Source: Alcanivorax sp. 24 (GTDB taxonomy: Bacteria > Pseudomonadota > Gammaproteobacteria > Pseudomonadales > Alcanivoracaceae). Taken from it: a stretch of DNA of 64,000 nucleotides. The position numbers and the translations under genes were made by a program. The stretch is from the NCBI RefSeq assembly GCF_004360225.1, contig NZ_SNUA01000011.1, forward strand, positions 1-64,000, in the 5' to 3' direction. Shown here piece by piece: positions 32,909-42,000 of this stretch (position 1 is its first letter; each line of letters opens with the position of its first letter). The notes beneath the pieces were generated by a model that had not been told where the DNA came from, did not search any database, and saw only the letters and a list, made by a program, of their open reading frames with translations.

Positions 32909-34006
32909 CTAGTTTGCCAGCGATTGCAGCAAGGCCGCCAGAAAGCGTGCCGCCTGGCCGCCGTTCAGGGCGCGGTGGTCGAAGGTCAGCGACAGCGGTA
33001 GTTGTTTGTCCTCGAACACCTCGCCGTTGTTGAATCCGGGCTGTGTGAAGGCCTTGCCGGCACCGACAATGGCCACTTGTGGCGGCACCACCACCGGGGT
33101 GGCGAAACGGCCGCCGAGGGTGCCGAAGTTGCTCAATGACAAGGTGGCGCCCTGTAGTTCACGAGGGGGGATCTTACGCTGCTCCACGTCCCGACGAAGC
33201 CGGTTGAGGCCCTCGCGCAAGTCGTCATCGTCGCGGTTGGCGATATCGCGCAGCACCGGCACGAACAGGCCGTCCGGGGTGTCCACGGCGATACCCAGAT
33301 CGATTTTTTCTACTTTGCGCATGCTCAGTTGATCACCGTCGAACCAGGCGTTGACCGCCGGTTCCGACCGGCAACCGGCGACGATGGCGTGGATCAGACG
33401 CAACATGATGTCGGTGCCGGCGCGCCAATGACGGATGCTGACCTGATCGAACAGGCTGACCGGCACCACCTGCTGGCCGGCGCTGGCCATGGTTTTGGCC
33501 ATGGTACGGGCCACCCCCTTTAGCGGGGTGCTGTCGCCGTGGCTTTGTTTCAGCCTGGCGTGTTGTTGCACGTCGTTAAGGGTAATGGTGCCGCCGGGGC
33601 CACTGCCCTTGAGACGCGCCAGATCCACGCCCAGATGCTGGGCCAGGGCACGGATCGCCGGCGCCGCGCCCGGGCCGCCCCGGTTGCCGGCGGCGGCGCC
33701 GATGATGAAATCATCACGGTCGCCGTCCTGTTCACTGGCCAACTCACCGACCACGCTCTGGCTGGTGTCCTCCTCGCCCTCGAACGCCAGCAGCGGCTCG
33801 CCGGTGTGCACCAGATCGCCTTCGGCGACGAAGCGGCGGGCGATGACACCGGCTTTCGGCGCCGGAATATCGACGATGGCCTTGGCCGTCTCCACGCTCA
33901 GCAGCACCTGGTCCACGTTAACCTCTTCGCCTTCCTTGACGTGCCATTCGATCACTTCCGCTTCCTGAAGGCCTTCGCCCAGATCCGGCAGAGTGAAGTA
34001 GCTCAT
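32909..34006 (-). CDS. Dihydrolipoamide acyltransferase (E2) of a 2-oxoacid dehydrogenase
   Basis: 365 residues. Lipoyl domain 1-76 with lipoyl Lys42 in SVETAKAIVDI; peripheral subunit-binding domain about 113-150 (APAIRALAQHLGVDLARLKGSGPGGTITLNDV); catalytic domain from about 165. The active-site motif is DHRALNGG (343-350): His344 is kept, but the usual Asp of DHRxxDG is Asn348. Similar DHRAVTGG variants occur in some Pseudomonas E2 proteins, so the enzyme may still be active. With the Leu/Val dehydrogenase and E1 genes upstream it probably makes branched-chain acyl-CoA. A 150-base repeat-filled gap separates it from E1beta. No E3 gene in the window. Confidence 0.9.
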   Translation of the reverse strand: MSYFTLPDLGEGLQEAEVIEWHVKEGEEVNVDQVLLSVETAKAIVDIPAPKAGVIARRFVAEGDLVHTGEPLLAFEGEEDTSQSVVGELASEQDGDRDDFIIGAAAGNRGGPGAAPAIRALAQHLGVDLARLKGSGPGGTITLNDVQQHARLKQSHGDSTPLKGVARTMAKTMASAGQQVVPVSLFDQVSIRHWRAGTDIMLRLIHAIVAGCRSEPAVNAWFDGDQLSMRKVEKIDLGIAVDTPDGLFVPVLRDIANRDDDDLREGLNRLRRDVEQRKIPPRELQGATLSLSNFGTLGGRFATPVVVPPQVAIVGAGKAFTQPGFNNGEVFEDKQLPLSLTFDHRALNGGQAARFLAALLQSLAN

Positions 34007-34027
34007 GAGTGTGCTCCCTGGTCAGTC

Positions 34028-34153
34028 GCGCTTGCACGCAACACGCAACACGCAACACGCTAACACGCCATACTTGCCGAGTAAGGCGCCTATTTCCGGT
34101 TGTCTCACTTGGAGAAGGCCGCTGATACTTTGGCGTGCAAGCGTGCAAGCGCC
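34028..34153. repeat. Heptamer-repeat inverted element D (ACACGCA type)
   Basis: Left arm: tandem ACACGCA-like units at 34034-34069 preceded by CGCTTGCACGCA. Right arm: GGCGTGCAAGCGTGCAAGCG at 34132-34151, complementary to the first part of the left arm. It sits between the E2 and E1beta genes. Confidence 0.75.
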
Positions 34154-34156
34154 TCA

Positions 34157-35164
34157 TCAATACACCAGCGTCCGCTTCGCCGCCGCCACGATCCGTTCCA
34201 CATTCGGCAAATAATGCTGCTCCAGTTGGAAGTAGGGCATCGGGCAATCATAGCCGGTGACCCGCTCCACCGGAGCGCGCAGATGCAGCAGCGCCTGGTT
34301 GGCGAGGGTGGCGGCGATTTCAGCACCCATGCCGCCGTGCCTGGGGGCTTCATGAACGATCACGGCACGGCCGGTGCGGCTCACTGATGCCACCAGGGTA
34401 TCCCGGTCCAATGGGTTCAGACAGGCCACGTCGATCACTTCGGCGTTGATGCCTTCCGCCGCCAGTTGATCGGCGGCACCCAGGGTTTCGTGGATGGCCG
34501 CGCCCCAACTGATCAGGGTGAGATCGTCGCCGGTGCGCAGGGTGAAGCAGGTATCCAGCGGCAAGGGCTCGCCGTCCGCCACCACCGGCAGCCGTTTCAG
34601 CCGGTACAGGCGCTTCGGTTCCAGGAAGATCACCGGGTCCGGACATTGGATGGCGGCCAGCAGCAGGCCGTGGGCGCGGGACGGCGAGGATGGCATCACC
34701 ACACGCAGGCCGGGGATATGCGCGAACAGGGCCTCGGTGCTTTCACTGTGATGTTCCGGCGCGTGAATGCCGCCTCCGTAGGGCGCCCTTATCACCAGCG
34801 GACAACTGAGCCGGCCGCGGGTGCGGTTACGTAAACGGGCGGCGTGGCTGAGGATCTGCTCCAGGGCGGCGTAAATGAAACCCATGAACTGGATCTCCGC
34901 CACCGGTTTCAGCCCCTGGCTGGCCATGCCCACGGCCAGGCCGGCGATCAGATTCTCCGCCAACGGCGTGTCCATCACCCGGCGGAAGCCGAATTGTGCC
35001 TTGAGCCCCTCGGTGGCGCGGAACACGCCGCCGTTGGTGCCGATGTCCTCGCCGAGCAGAACCACACTGTCGTCCTCGGCCATGGCCCGCACCAGGGCGC
35101 GGTTGACCGCTTCCAGCAGATTCATGGGGACCGCATGGGCGCCGTGGGTTTGCAGTTCAGCCAT
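34157..35164 (-). CDS. 2-oxoacid dehydrogenase E1 component, beta subunit
   Basis: 335 residues, transketolase-like pyrimidine-binding plus C-terminal domains. Motifs: LLEAVNRALVRAMAEDDSVVLLGEDIGTNGGVFRAT, RVMDTPLAENLIAGLAVGMA, PLVIRAPYGGGIHAPEHHSES, and VIDVACLNPLDRDTLVASV. Pairs with E1alpha, whose gene overlaps it by eight bases. Substrate is inferred as branched-chain 2-oxoacids from the adjacent amino-acid dehydrogenase; the family alone cannot separate this from acetoin or pyruvate use. Confidence 0.92.
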   Translation of the reverse strand: MAELQTHGAHAVPMNLLEAVNRALVRAMAEDDSVVLLGEDIGTNGGVFRATEGLKAQFGFRRVMDTPLAENLIAGLAVGMASQGLKPVAEIQFMGFIYAALEQILSHAARLRNRTRGRLSCPLVIRAPYGGGIHAPEHHSESTEALFAHIPGLRVVMPSSPSRAHGLLLAAIQCPDPVIFLEPKRLYRLKRLPVVADGEPLPLDTCFTLRTGDDLTLISWGAAIHETLGAADQLAAEGINAEVIDVACLNPLDRDTLVASVSRTGRAVIVHEAPRHGGMGAEIAATLANQALLHLRAPVERVTGYDCPMPYFQLEQHYLPNVERIVAAAKRTLVY

Positions 35165-36170
35165 GACGCACCTCCTGGTTGAGCGCCGCCAGGGCGGCGC
35201 GCTGGTCGCGCAGGGCGGCGGGTAGAGCCGCGTAAAGGTAGTCGAGCATGTCGGTGGCCGGGGCCGGGGGCAGATTCAGGTAGGTGTCGATGGCCTCTTC
35301 CACGGTGCGCTCGCACTGTTGCTGCCAGTCGGTTTCCCGCTGGGCATCCCACAGACCGGATTCAGCCAGAGTGTCGCGCAGGCGCCGCACCGGCTCGTTC
35401 TGCCAGGCCCGGTGCAGATCGCTGGCTTTGCGGTAGCGGCTGGCATCGTCGGCGGTGGTGTGATCGCTGAGTCGGTAGCTGATCGCTTCGACCAGGGTGG
35501 TGCCCTTGCCGGCACGGGCCCGTTCCAGGGCGTCGTCCAGTACCTTGAGCAGCGCATCCAGGTCGTTGCCGTCCACCTGCACGCCGGGAATGCCGGCGGC
35601 CACCGCTTTGTCGGCCAGACTGGCGCAGGCGGTCTGCAGTCCCCGGGGCACGGAGATGGCCCACTGATTGTTATTGATCAGCACCACCAGCGGCAGCTGC
35701 CAGACGCCGGCCACGTTGAGCGCTTCGTAAAAATCACCCCGTGAGGTGGCGCCGTCGCCGCAGGTGGCGAGCACGGCGGCGTGTTTGTGGCGCAGCTTGG
35801 CGGCACTGGCGATGCCGGCGGCCTGAGTCAGTTGGGTGGCGATGGGCACGCAGTAGGGCAGATCGCGGCGGGCGTCGCTGTCGGCGGGAAAAGCGTTGCC
35901 ACGCTCGTCGCCGCCCCAGTACTGCAGAATTTGATGCAGCGGCACGCCGCGCAGATAAAGCGTGGCGTGGTCGCGGTAGTAGGGCACGAAGTAATCGTCC
36001 CGGGTCAGCGCCAGCCCGGCGGCGGTACCGATCGCTTCGGCGCCCAGGCAGGAGGCGTAGGTGCCCAGCCGCCCGGTGCGTTGCAGGTTCACTGCTTTCT
36101 TATCGAAGTGACGGATCATCGCCATGGTCTTGTAACCCGCCACTCGACGGTGGTCATGGTCGGTTCTCAT
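35157..36170 (-). CDS. 2-oxoacid dehydrogenase E1 component, alpha subunit
   Basis: 337 residues. The TPP motif GDGATSRGDFYEALNVAGVW...LVVLINNNQWAIS is intact, with the phosphorylation-loop-like region YRLSDHTTADDASRYR downstream. The N-terminus is short: only about 12 residues precede YKTMAMIRHFDKKAVNLQRTGRLGTYASCLGAEA, whereas many homologues carry 25-50 more. It begins ten bases after the amino-acid dehydrogenase stop and overlaps E1beta by eight bases, so stoichiometric translation by coupling is likely. Confidence 0.92.
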   Translation of the reverse strand: MRTDHDHRRVAGYKTMAMIRHFDKKAVNLQRTGRLGTYASCLGAEAIGTAAGLALTRDDYFVPYYRDHATLYLRGVPLHQILQYWGGDERGNAFPADSDARRDLPYCVPIATQLTQAAGIASAAKLRHKHAAVLATCGDGATSRGDFYEALNVAGVWQLPLVVLINNNQWAISVPRGLQTACASLADKAVAAGIPGVQVDGNDLDALLKVLDDALERARAGKGTTLVEAISYRLSDHTTADDASRYRKASDLHRAWQNEPVRRLRDTLAESGLWDAQRETDWQQQCERTVEEAIDTYLNLPPAPATDMLDYLYAALPAALRDQRAALAALNQEVRHG

Positions 36171-36179
36171 AGCACCTCC

Positions 36180-37217
36180 TCAGGCCACGTTACGATGGCC
36201 ATTGAGCCGTTGTTCCGCCAGATCGTCAGCGGTGGCACTGGTGGACCAGCCGGCCTGTTCCGCTTCACGGAAGATCCGCGTCAGGGTCGTGCCGATGGCC
36301 AGGACGTGCTGGCGGATGCGGGTCGGTCCGACACCGGCGTGTCCCAGGGCCAGGTCGATCAGGCCGCCGGCATTGGTGACGTAATCCGGCGCATAAAGGA
36401 TGTCCTGCTGGCGCAGCCGTTCACCGTCCTCGTCCCCGGCCAGTTGATTATTGGCGCTGCCCGCCACCAGCGGCGCACGCAGCCGGGCGATGGTGTCGCG
36501 ATTGAGCACGGCGCCCAGGGCGCAGGGCACGAAGCCGTCGCAGGGCACGTCGTAGATGGCGTCGGGAGCCACGATCCGGGCCCCCAGCCGGGCGGCCAGT
36601 TCGCCGGCCCGTTTGGCATCGGCGTCGGCCAGGGTGAGACGGGCGCCGGCCCGGGTCAGCAGCAGCGCGAGGCGGCTGCCCACATGCCCCACGCCCTGCA
36701 CGGCGAAGTGCAGACCGCGCAGGTTGTCGCGGTGCAGGCGGTGGCGGACGCTGGCGTCGAGGGCGGCGAACACGCCCAGAGCGGTGAGTGGCGACGGGTC
36801 CAGGCCGTCACCGCTGTAGCCCCAGACATGGCGGGTGGTACGGGCCACCTGGTCCAGATCTTCAAGGCCGGTGCCGGCGTCCACGGCGGTGGTGTAACGG
36901 CCATTGAGGCTGTCCACGGCGCGGCCGAAGGCCCGGTACAGGGCGCCCCGGTCATAGCCGTCCGTGGGTTCCAGAATCACCGCCTTGCCGCCGCCCAGGG
37001 GCAGCCCGGCCAGGGCGGCCTTGTAGCTCATGCCCCGGGCCAGACGCGTGACGTCCTCCAAAGCGGCGTTTTCGTCGTCGTAGCGCAGGCAGCGGCAGCC
37101 GCCGACGGCGGGACCCAGTTGGGTGGAGTGAATGGCGATAAGGGCACGCAGCCCGGAGTGCGGATCACGATGCAGGTGCAGCTCGGCAACGTTGGTCCGT
37201 TCGAGGTTAGCGAACAT
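36180..37217 (-). CDS. Leucine/valine dehydrogenase (Glu/Leu/Phe/Val dehydrogenase family)
   Basis: NAD-dependent oxidative deamination of a branched-chain amino acid to its 2-oxoacid. 345 residues. Motifs: GPAVGGCRCLRY (35-46), GLPLGGGKAVI (71-81) with catalytic Lys78, AVDAGTGLEDLD, and the dinucleotide-binding GVGHVGS near 175. The ATG at 37217 has AAGGAGA upstream. First gene of the run to E1alpha, E1beta and E2: deamination followed by oxidative decarboxylation. The length fits leucine dehydrogenase better than hexameric glutamate dehydrogenase. Confidence 0.92.
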   Translation of the reverse strand: MFANLERTNVAELHLHRDPHSGLRALIAIHSTQLGPAVGGCRCLRYDDENAALEDVTRLARGMSYKAALAGLPLGGGKAVILEPTDGYDRGALYRAFGRAVDSLNGRYTTAVDAGTGLEDLDQVARTTRHVWGYSGDGLDPSPLTALGVFAALDASVRHRLHRDNLRGLHFAVQGVGHVGSRLALLLTRAGARLTLADADAKRAGELAARLGARIVAPDAIYDVPCDGFVPCALGAVLNRDTIARLRAPLVAGSANNQLAGDEDGERLRQQDILYAPDYVTNAGGLIDLALGHAGVGPTRIRQHVLAIGTTLTRIFREAEQAGWSTSATADDLAEQRLNGHRNVA

Positions 37218-37617
37218 GGCAACGCTCTCCTTGTCGTCCCGGGGGCCGGTAAGCCCGCTGTGGGCGGTTCCGGGGCCGGATCACGGCCCCTTTGCTTAAA
37301 CCATAGCGCGGGTTTGGAGAGGGTGCTTGGATCGATTGGTTATATGGCGGGGAGGGGTTAGCGGGGTTGGGTATGACGGGGCGACTCGCGCGCGACAAGA
37401 GACATGCCGTGGTCATTCGCTGCCAAGGCAGCTTCCCACAGAGAGCTACGTAGCCGCTGTGGGAAGCTGCCTTGGCAGCGAACAGGGCACTGATTCGTGG
37501 TTCCGGGTTTTTAGCGTGTTGCGTGTTGCGTGTTGCGTGTCAGCGCGATCCGTGCTCTGGCACCCCCGCCGGCATCCCGCTATGCTGCGCGGCTTCGATG
37601 AAGGAGGGCGTAACGGC
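37218..37617. other. Intergenic region with REP pair and heptamer run
   Basis: 400 bases between divergent operons. REP pair of the TTGGCAG subtype at 37414-37481 (CATTCGCTGCCAAGGCAGCT facing AGCTGCCTTGGCAGCGAA). Four GCGTGTT-type heptamers at 37514-37541 (GCGTGTT three times, then GCGTGTC), the inverse orientation of the run at 34034. The promoters of both flanking genes must lie here, but I could not place them. Confidence 0.8.
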
Positions 37618-38838
37618 ATGGCGGAACAGTACGACGTGGTGATCATTGGTGCCGGTGCCGCCGGGCTGATGTGCGCCGCCACCGCCGGCTATCGCGGCGG
37701 TTCGGTGCTGGTGCTGGACCATGCCAACAAACCCGGCAAGAAAATTCTCATGTCCGGCGGTGGGCGCTGCAATTTCACCAATCTGAACACCACCCCGGCG
37801 CATTTCATTTCCGCCAATCCCCACTTTTGCAAATCCGCATTGAGCCGTTATACGCCCTGGCATTTTGTCGAGCTGGTGGAACGGCACGGCATCGAGCATG
37901 TGGAAAAAGCGCCGGGGCAGTTGTTCTGCGCCGACTCCAGCAAAGCGATTGTGGCGATGCTGCTCACCGAGTGCGAATGGGCCGGCGTCAGGATCCGGCT
38001 GAACACGGCGGTAACCCACATCAACGATCAGCCGGTGGGCACACCTGGATCAGGGCGAATGGAAGGCGGCTTCACGCTACGCACCAACGATGGCGTGGTG
38101 CGCGCCGGCAAGGTGGTGATCGCCAGCGGCGGCCTCTCCATTCCCTCCATGGGGGCCAGCCCGTTCGGTTATAAAGTGGCGGAACAATTCGGTTTGCCGG
38201 TATTGCCCACACGCGCCGCGCTGGTGCCGTTCACATTGCAGCCGGCGGACAAGGCGTGGCTGGCGGAACTCAGTGGTGTCAGCGCCGAGGTTCGAGCGGA
38301 AGCCGGGGGACAATCTTTCTCCGAGCCCATGTTGATCACGCACCGGGGCTTGTCCGGGCCGGCCATGCTGCAGGTGTCCGCGTTCTGGCAAGCGGGCGCC
38401 GATGTCACCGTGGACTGGTTGCCGATGCTGGCGGACCCGTACGCGGCTCTGCTGGAAGAACGCAAGCAACATCCCAACGGAACCGTGGAGCGCTGGTTGC
38501 GCGCCTTTTTTTCCCAACGTCTGGCGGCGGCCCTGGTGGCGCACTTCGATTGGAAAGGACCGCTCCAGCATCAGAGCAACGAGCGCCTGGCCAGCATCGC
38601 CGCCGTGCTCAAGGGCTGGTGTTTCAAACCCTCCGGCACCGAAGGCTACCGCACCGCCGAAGTGACCCTCGGCGGTGTCGACACCGGCGCTGTCTCCTCC
38701 AAAACCTTCGAAACCAAAACCGTTCCCGGCCTGTATTTCATCGGCGAAGTCCTCGACGTCACCGGCCAGCTCGGTGGTTTCAATTTCCAATGGGCCTGGG
38801 CCAGCGCGGTGGCGGCGGGAAATGCAGTTGATAGTTGA
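37618..38838 (+). CDS. BaiN/YhiN-type NAD(P)/FAD-dependent oxidoreductase (HI0933 family)
   Basis: 406 residues. FAD-binding Rossmann start YDVVIIGAGAAGLMCAATAG (5-24), then the family block GKKILMSGGGRCNFTNLN, the SGGLSIPSMGASPFGYKVAEQFG region, and C-terminal GLYFIGEVLDVTGQLGGFNFQWAWASAVAAG. The substrate in this family is largely unknown; the BaiN name comes from bile-acid work in other bacteria. ATG 37618 has AAGGAGGG upstream. The last codons (NAVDS, stop) lie inside the left arm of repeat element B. Confidence 0.9.
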   Translation: MAEQYDVVIIGAGAAGLMCAATAGYRGGSVLVLDHANKPGKKILMSGGGRCNFTNLNTTPAHFISANPHFCKSALSRYTPWHFVELVERHGIEHVEKAPGQLFCADSSKAIVAMLLTECEWAGVRIRLNTAVTHINDQPVGTPGSGRMEGGFTLRTNDGVVRAGKVVIASGGLSIPSMGASPFGYKVAEQFGLPVLPTRAALVPFTLQPADKAWLAELSGVSAEVRAEAGGQSFSEPMLITHRGLSGPAMLQVSAFWQAGADVTVDWLPMLADPYAALLEERKQHPNGTVERWLRAFFSQRLAAALVAHFDWKGPLQHQSNERLASIAAVLKGWCFKPSGTEGYRTAEVTLGGVDTGAVSSKTFETKTVPGLYFIGEVLDVTGQLGGFNFQWAWASAVAAGNAVDS

Positions 38839-39039
38839 CAGTGGACAGTTGACAGCGAAAAGAAAAAGAGATTGCGTTTTTGCATAGCCTGTTTGCATGT
38901 ACGCAGCCCCTGCCCATGGTCGGATTTAATCGTTTATACGTAATGTGGCCACGCCCAAACTTTGGGCGCGGCCTCATTATTTTCAGACTGGTTCATCCTG
39001 TTCCGCGAGCTGTCAACTGTCCACTGTCAACTATCAACT
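38826..39039. repeat. Heptamer-arm inverted repeat element B (31-bp perfect arms)
   Basis: Arms 38826-38856 and 39009-39039 are exact reverse complements over 31 bases. After a leading A, the left arm reads GTTGATA, GTTGACA, GTGGACA, GTTGACA, GC. The core (152 bases) has no REP but contains a GGCCACGCCCAAAC / GGGCGCGGCC pair. The element spans the whole gap between convergent baiN-like and mfd genes; the baiN-like stop is inside the left arm and the mfd stop is three bases beyond the right arm. Confidence 0.95.
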
Positions 39040-39042
39040 TCT

Positions 39043-42000
39043 TTATGGCGCTTTCCCATTCCCCGCCAAATGCGCCAGCAGCTGTTCCACCAGTTCGACC
39101 CGTTCATCGGTGGTTTCCGACGGCAATTGGAAACGCAGGGTGTGGGCGCCTTCCAGGCGGTAGCGGTTGGGCGCGTTCTGCATCAGTTTGACCACGGTGA
39201 GCGGGTCCACCGGGGTGCGTTCGGCGAATTCCAGTTTGCCGCCGGCGGCGTTGGCGTCGACCCGGGTGATGGCCAGGGCATCGGCGCGTTGGCGTAGTTC
39301 GGTGATGCGGAACAAAGTTTTCACCGGTTCCGGCAGCAGGCCGAAACGGTCGATCATTTCCACCTGCAATTCCCGTAACTGGTCGCCGGTTTTGCAGCCG
39401 GCGATGCGCTTGTACAGGGTCAGGCGGGTGAACACATCCGGCAGGTAGTCTTCCGGGATCAGGGCCGGCACCCTCAGGTTCACTTCCGGGCCGCCGGACA
39501 ATGGCTTGGCGGTGTCCGGTTGCTCGCCGCGCTTGAGCGCCTCCACCGCTTGTTCAAGCATTTCCATATAGAGTGTGAAACCGATGGTTTCCATGTTGCC
39601 GTGCTGTTCTTCTCCGAGCAGTTCGCCGGCGCCGCGGATTTCCAGATCCTGGCTGGCAAGCACGAAGCCGGCGCCCAGATCGGTGGCTTGTTCAATGGCT
39701 TCCAGCCTTTTCAGCGCGTCCTTGGTCATCGCCTTGGGGGACGGGGTGACCAGATAGGCGTAGGCCTGGTGGTGGCTGCGGCCGACCCGTCCCCGCAGTT
39801 GGTGCAACTGCGCCAGGCCGAGCTTGTCGGCGCGCTCGATGATGATGGTGTTGGCGCTGGGCACGTCGATGCCGGTTTCAATAATGGTGGTGCATACCAG
39901 CACGTTGAAACGACGATGGTAGAAGTCGCCCATCACCGCTTCCAGTTCCCGTTCGCGCATCTGGCCGTGGGCGATGCCGACCCGCGCGTCCGGCACCAGC
40001 GACTGGATCTGTTCGGCGGCGCGGCTCATGGTATCGATATCGTTGTGCAAGTAGTAGACCTGGCCGCCACGGAGTAACTCCCGCAGGATCGCTTCCTTGA
40101 GAGCGGTGTCGTCCCGCTGCCGTACAAAGGTTTTCACCGACAGGCGCCGCTGCGGTGGCGTGGCGATGATGGAGATGTCGCGCATGCCGCTGAGCGCCAT
40201 GTTCAGGGTGCGTGGGATCGGGGTGGCGGTGAGGGTGAGGATGTCGCACTCGGCGCGCATTTCCTTGAGCCGCTCTTTGTGGCGCACGCCGAAACGGTGC
40301 TCCTCATCGACGATGATCAGGCCCAGGTCCTTGAAGCCAACACTTTCCTGCAGCAACTGATGGGTGCCGACAACGATATCCACTTTGCCCTCGGCAAGCC
40401 GTTCCAGCACCTGGCTTTTTTCCTTGGCGCCGCGGAATCGGGACAGCACCTCGATCTGTACCGGCCAGTCGGCGAAGCGGTCGACGAAAGACTCGTAATG
40501 CTGCTGGGCGAGCAGGGTGGTGGGGACCAGGACCGCCACCTGAGTACCGTTCTGGACGGCGGCGAAGGCGGCGCGCATGGCCACTTCGGTCTTGCCGAAA
40601 CCGACATCGCCGCACACCAGCCGGTCCATCGGCTTTTGCCGCTGCATGTCGGCCAGTACCGCGTTGATGGCGTTTTCCTGGTCCGGGGTTTCCTCGAACG
40701 GGAAGCCGCTGGCGAAGCGCTGATAATCCTCTTGTTCCAGCGGGAAGGCCCGGCCTTCGCGTGCCTCGCGACGGGCGTAGGTGTTGAGCAACTCCGCCGC
40801 CACATCGTTGATTTTTTCCGCGGCTTTTTGCCGCGCCTTGCTCCATTGCTCACTGCCCAGGCGATTCAGTGGCGGGTGTTCGCCGCCGCCGTAGCGGCTG
40901 ATCAGATGCAGCGAGGATACCGGCACGTAGAGCTTGTCGCCGCCGGCGTATTCCAGCAGCAAAAATTCATGGGGCTGATGATCCACGGTCATATGCACCA
41001 GGCCCTGATAGCGGCCGACGCCGTGGTCCAGGTGCACCACCGGAGCGCCGATGGTGAGTTCGCCCAGGGAGCGGACCGCCAGGTCCTGACCGCTGTCCTC
41101 GCTGGTGCGCCGGCGGCGGCGCTGCATGATCCGTTCGCCGTACAGCTCGCTTTCGCTGACCACCAGCAGGTCGTGGTCCGGCGCGTAGAAGCCGGCGTCC
41201 AGCTCGCCCCGGGTCAGATTCCAGCGCTCGGGGGCGTCGAGAAAGTCCCGCCAGCCTTCTTTCAATGCCGGTTGGATCGAGACCTTTTGCATCAGTTCGA
41301 GCAGCGCCTCGCGGCGTCCGGCGGTTTCCGCCACCACCAGGATGCGGGTGTCCGGGTGAGCATCGGAGAAAGTATGCAAGGGCGCCAGTACATTGCCGCT
41401 GCGCGGGTCGGCGGCAAGTCGGGGCGAGGGCGCCAGGTTGAATGTCAGTGCCTGTTCGGAGTCGCGCACCCGGGCGCGGGGCAGGGTTTTCCAGGCGCCG
41501 GCCAACTCGTCCGGGCGCAGGAACAGGCTGTGCGGCGGCAGCACCGGCCGGCGGATATCGTGGCGGCGGGATTCATAGCGCTGATTGACTTCGTCCCAGA
41601 AGTGGTTGGCGGCCTCTTCGCATTCGGCCAGTTCCACCACCCGGGCGTTGGCCGGCAGGTAATCGAACAAAGTGGCCAATTGATCGAAGAACAGCGGCAG
41701 ATAGTATTCCAGCCCCGGGCTGGCGATGCCTTCGGACACTTCTTCATAGAGCGGTACTTTTCTGGGCTCCACATCGAAGGTTTCACGGAAGGCGCCGCGG
41801 AAATGGCGGATGCCGTCCTGGCTGAGCGGGTACTCCGCCGCCGGCAGCAGATTGATGTCCTGGACCTGTCCGGTGGAGCGCTGGGTCTCCGGGTCGAACA
41901 GACGCAGGGATTCGATGTCCTGGTCGAACAGTTCCACCCGGAACGGCTGCGTCGCGCCCATGGGGAAAATGTCCATGATGGCGCCGCGCACGGCGAACTC

